Origin: Pontibacter cellulosilyticus
Lineage (GTDB): Bacteria; Bacteroidota; Bacteroidia; Cytophagales; Hymenobacteraceae
Direction of reading: 5' to 3'
Length of the DNA stretch: 64,000 nt
Assembly: GCF_014306105.1 (NCBI RefSeq)
Contig: NZ_JACRVF010000008.1
Span: 34,100 to 98,099 of the forward strand
The translations under genes were made by a program, and so were the position numbers. Below the pieces are notes generated by a model. It ran no database searches. It worked only from the letters and a program-made list of their open reading frames with translations, and was not told the DNA's origin. Positions 62,377 through 64,000 of the stretch are shown one piece after another (the stretch's first letter is position 1; every line of letters begins with the position of its first letter).

Positions 62377-63846
62377 CTACGTATTAATTTTTAACTTTCC
62401 ATTAAAGAAAAAATTATTAAACTCCTTTAATGCAGGGGATTTAACGACTAAACTTATTCCCAGATATATCCCAGTAAGGCATGTTGCATTAACTGCTATC
62501 TGTAGAAAATCATTTACATTTTTTTGTTCAAAAAGCAAATAATTGATGCCAGCTGTCAAAAACCCAGAGAATATTGTAATCAAGAGTATCCTATACACAT
62601 CCTTTAATTGGTCTACCAATGAATAACCTATTAATTTCCCACTGTATAGTGAGCCAATACAAAAGTTTGTTATGGAAACAATTATTTGCGAAAACAACAG
62701 CCCAAAAATACCGAATTGTACAGCTATCATAATTATTCCTATGATTATGATCTTTTTAATTATCTCCAACTTTAAATAAATATCGCTCCTTCCTTTAGTA
62801 CTTAATACTTGAGTGTTATAATCCTCTAAAGGAAATAAAACTCCAACTACACATAAAATTTGGAAATAAGGAACAGCTGGCAACCATTTGCTCGTTAACA
62901 CAACACGAAAAAGTGGCTCAGCCGTCAAAATAGCAAAAGTCATCAATGGAGCTATCCAGAACAATACTTGCTGCATTAGTTTCCCATATATTTTTCTAAG
63001 CCTTAAGTTGTCGTCTTGTATTCCTGAAAGTACGGGATAAGTTACTTTGAAAATTGCTGTTGTAAGACTCGTTACTGGAAATGACTGTAAAAGATTAGCT
63101 CTGTTATAATAACCTAAAAGAGTTGAGGAAAAATACTTTCCAATATATAAGTTGTATATATTATTAAATATAGAGTTGAGTATAGTGGTGAGTGTTAGTT
63201 TAGAACCATAGTTGAAATGGTACCTGAGTTTAGCAACATCTATTCTTAAACTTGGGATCCACCCACTCGTCAGCCATAGCAACACCATAAATACTATAGA
63301 CTTCGTTAGATACAAAGCTACTATACTCATTACTCCAAAATCATAAAAGGCAAGTAAAACACTTACTACTCCACCTATAATCATGGAAGGCAATTCGATA
63401 ATTGTTTGTAGTTTAAATTTTAGTTCTTTTATCAAAATCGAATTTTGTACGGCTATGAACGCATTTATAACGAATGTCAGTCCGTAAATTTTCAAAATAC
63501 TATTAAGCTTTGGTTCTTTGAAAAAGAAGCTAAAATAGGGAGCAAAGTAAAATAGCAGAGAATAGATTATTAAACTGCCTAGAAGATTTATATAGAATAC
63601 TGTTGAATAGTCGTCTTGATTTGTATTGGTAGTTCTTATGAGAGATGAAGTAAGTCCAGAGTCAACTAAAGAGTTACCTATTATAATAAACACGCTTAAT
63701 AATGCAAACACTCCAAAATCAGAGGGCATTAGCATTCTTGCTAAGATGATTTGAACCACAAAGTTTAACAATTTTATCCCAAACTGTTGGCTTATGGTCC
63801 AAAAGAAACTATGCTTTGCTTTAGATGCTAAACTTTCCACAAACAA
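62377..63846 (-). CDS. Wzx-type flippase (MOP superfamily, WzxC-like), 489 aa
   Basis: This multi-pass membrane protein has 12-14 hydrophobic segments. The N-terminal SFFWTISQQFGIKLLNFVVQIILARMLMPSDFGVFAL is diagnostic for the polysaccharide-transport/WzxC family. GYYNRANLLQSFPVTSLTTAIFKVTYPVLS in the central part is conserved among these. It moves the lipid-linked repeat unit to the outer face of the inner membrane. Its AT-rich composition matches the rest of the cassette. It is the second gene after rfbA in the transcription direction. Confidence 0.93.
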   Translation of the reverse strand: MFVESLASKAKHSFFWTISQQFGIKLLNFVVQIILARMLMPSDFGVFALLSVFIIIGNSLVDSGLTSSLIRTTNTNQDDYSTVFYINLLGSLIIYSLLFYFAPYFSFFFKEPKLNSILKIYGLTFVINAFIAVQNSILIKELKFKLQTIIELPSMIIGGVVSVLLAFYDFGVMSIVALYLTKSIVFMVLLWLTSGWIPSLRIDVAKLRYHFNYGSKLTLTTILNSIFNNIYNLYIGKYFSSTLLGYYNRANLLQSFPVTSLTTAIFKVTYPVLSGIQDDNLRLRKIYGKLMQQVLFWIAPLMTFAILTAEPLFRVVLTSKWLPAVPYFQILCVVGVLFPLEDYNTQVLSTKGRSDIYLKLEIIKKIIIIGIIMIAVQFGIFGLLFSQIIVSITNFCIGSLYSGKLIGYSLVDQLKDVYRILLITIFSGFLTAGINYLLFEQKNVNDFLQIAVNATCLTGIYLGISLVVKSPALKEFNNFFFNGKLKINT

Positions 63847-63873
63847 TATTTACTTTTAAACTAAACGCATACA

Positions 63874-64000
63874 TTAGGCTTCTCTGAGCACGCTTAGCAG
63901 GTAGTCGCCGTAGCCGCTCTTGCGCAGTGGCTCGGCGATCCTTTGCAGCTGCTCGGCATTTATAAAGCCCATGCGGTAAGCCACCTCCTCGATGCAGCCG
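63874..64000 (-). CDS. rfbA: Glucose-1-phosphate thymidylyltransferase, C-terminal 41 residues
   Basis: The window ends inside this gene. The visible C-terminus reads CIEEVAYRMGFINAEQL and then EPLRKSGYGDYLL, the well-conserved tail of RmlA/RfbA, with the stop at 63874. The enzyme makes dTDP-glucose, the precursor of dTDP-rhamnose and related 6-deoxy sugars, for the adjacent polysaccharide locus. Its GC-rich codon use contrasts sharply with the AT-rich flippase gene 27 bases downstream. Confidence 0.9.
   Translation of the reverse strand, partial: GCIEEVAYRMGFINAEQLQRIAEPLRKSGYGDYLLSVLREA

Overview
The window reads as a chromosomal segment of a Bacteroidota bacterium, most likely Cytophagales/Hymenobacteraceae (Pontibacter-like). 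The grounds are a SusC/SusD outer-membrane pair, a fused RibBA, DUF2490 and DUF3267 proteins, an Mrp protein without the C-terminal CPxC motif, weak Shine-Dalgarno sequences, and TAnnTTTG-type -7 promoter boxes. The genus is inferred from gene content and general sequence style, not from a search. I see no rRNA, tRNA, CRISPR array, prophage or classical transposase.

Left part (1-16.7 kb): a truncated M28 peptidase, a secreted unknown, and a large TolB-propeller/amidohydrolase fusion. Next comes a DUF559 nuclease-like gene enclosed by a 37-bp inverted repeat, then a penicillin-binding-protein-like serine hydrolase lipoprotein, a FrnE/DsbA oxidoreductase, a TerB-like protein, a nitroreductase-pirin pair with an operator-like repeat, and a Nudix hydrolase. 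A glycosyltransferase and a Gfo/Idh/MocA dehydrogenase follow, with a decayed zinc alcohol dehydrogenase upstream of them, then GNAT and histidine-phosphatase genes.

Middle part (17-45.5 kb): SusC/SusD, a BlaI-BlaR1 type regulatory pair whose sensor carries a TonB C-terminal domain, and a secreted protein with up to three TonB-like domains. These are followed by SurE, DoxX, an M14 carboxypeptidase, and a SulP transporter-beta carbonic anhydrase-TetR unit that looks built for inorganic carbon. Then come PhzF, a DUF885-like metallopeptidase, an ECF sigma factor broken by an amber codon with its membrane partner, a cupin, a CPBP protease, a HAD phosphatase, a DUF3267 protein, DUF2490, an erythromycin-esterase-like protein, an ABC exporter and RibBA.

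Right part (46-64 kb): DnaG primase, a macrodomain protein, an Mrp-NifU Fe-S pair and fumarylacetoacetase. A surface-polysaccharide locus on the minus strand then runs to the window edge. It contains rfbA (partial), a flippase, two GT2-like and two GT4 transferases, a Wzy-like polymerase, an initiating sugar transferase, an unknown small protein, a formyltransferase, an aminotransferase and a CapD/PglF-type dehydratase. The last enzymes together suggest a 4-formamido-4,6-dideoxy-HexNAc first sugar. The core of this locus is far more AT-rich than both flanks, as expected for an exchangeable cassette.

Intergenic regions hold several families of imperfect palindromes (6.3, 11.3, 12.4, 24.8, 27.1 and 45.9 kb). 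The octamer AAGTATAA/TTATACTT recurs throughout, in genes and in terminator stems. The most unusual structural signal is the DUF559 gene inside its inverted repeat, together with a gene-less 206-bp relative with perfect 36-bp arms at 27.1 kb.
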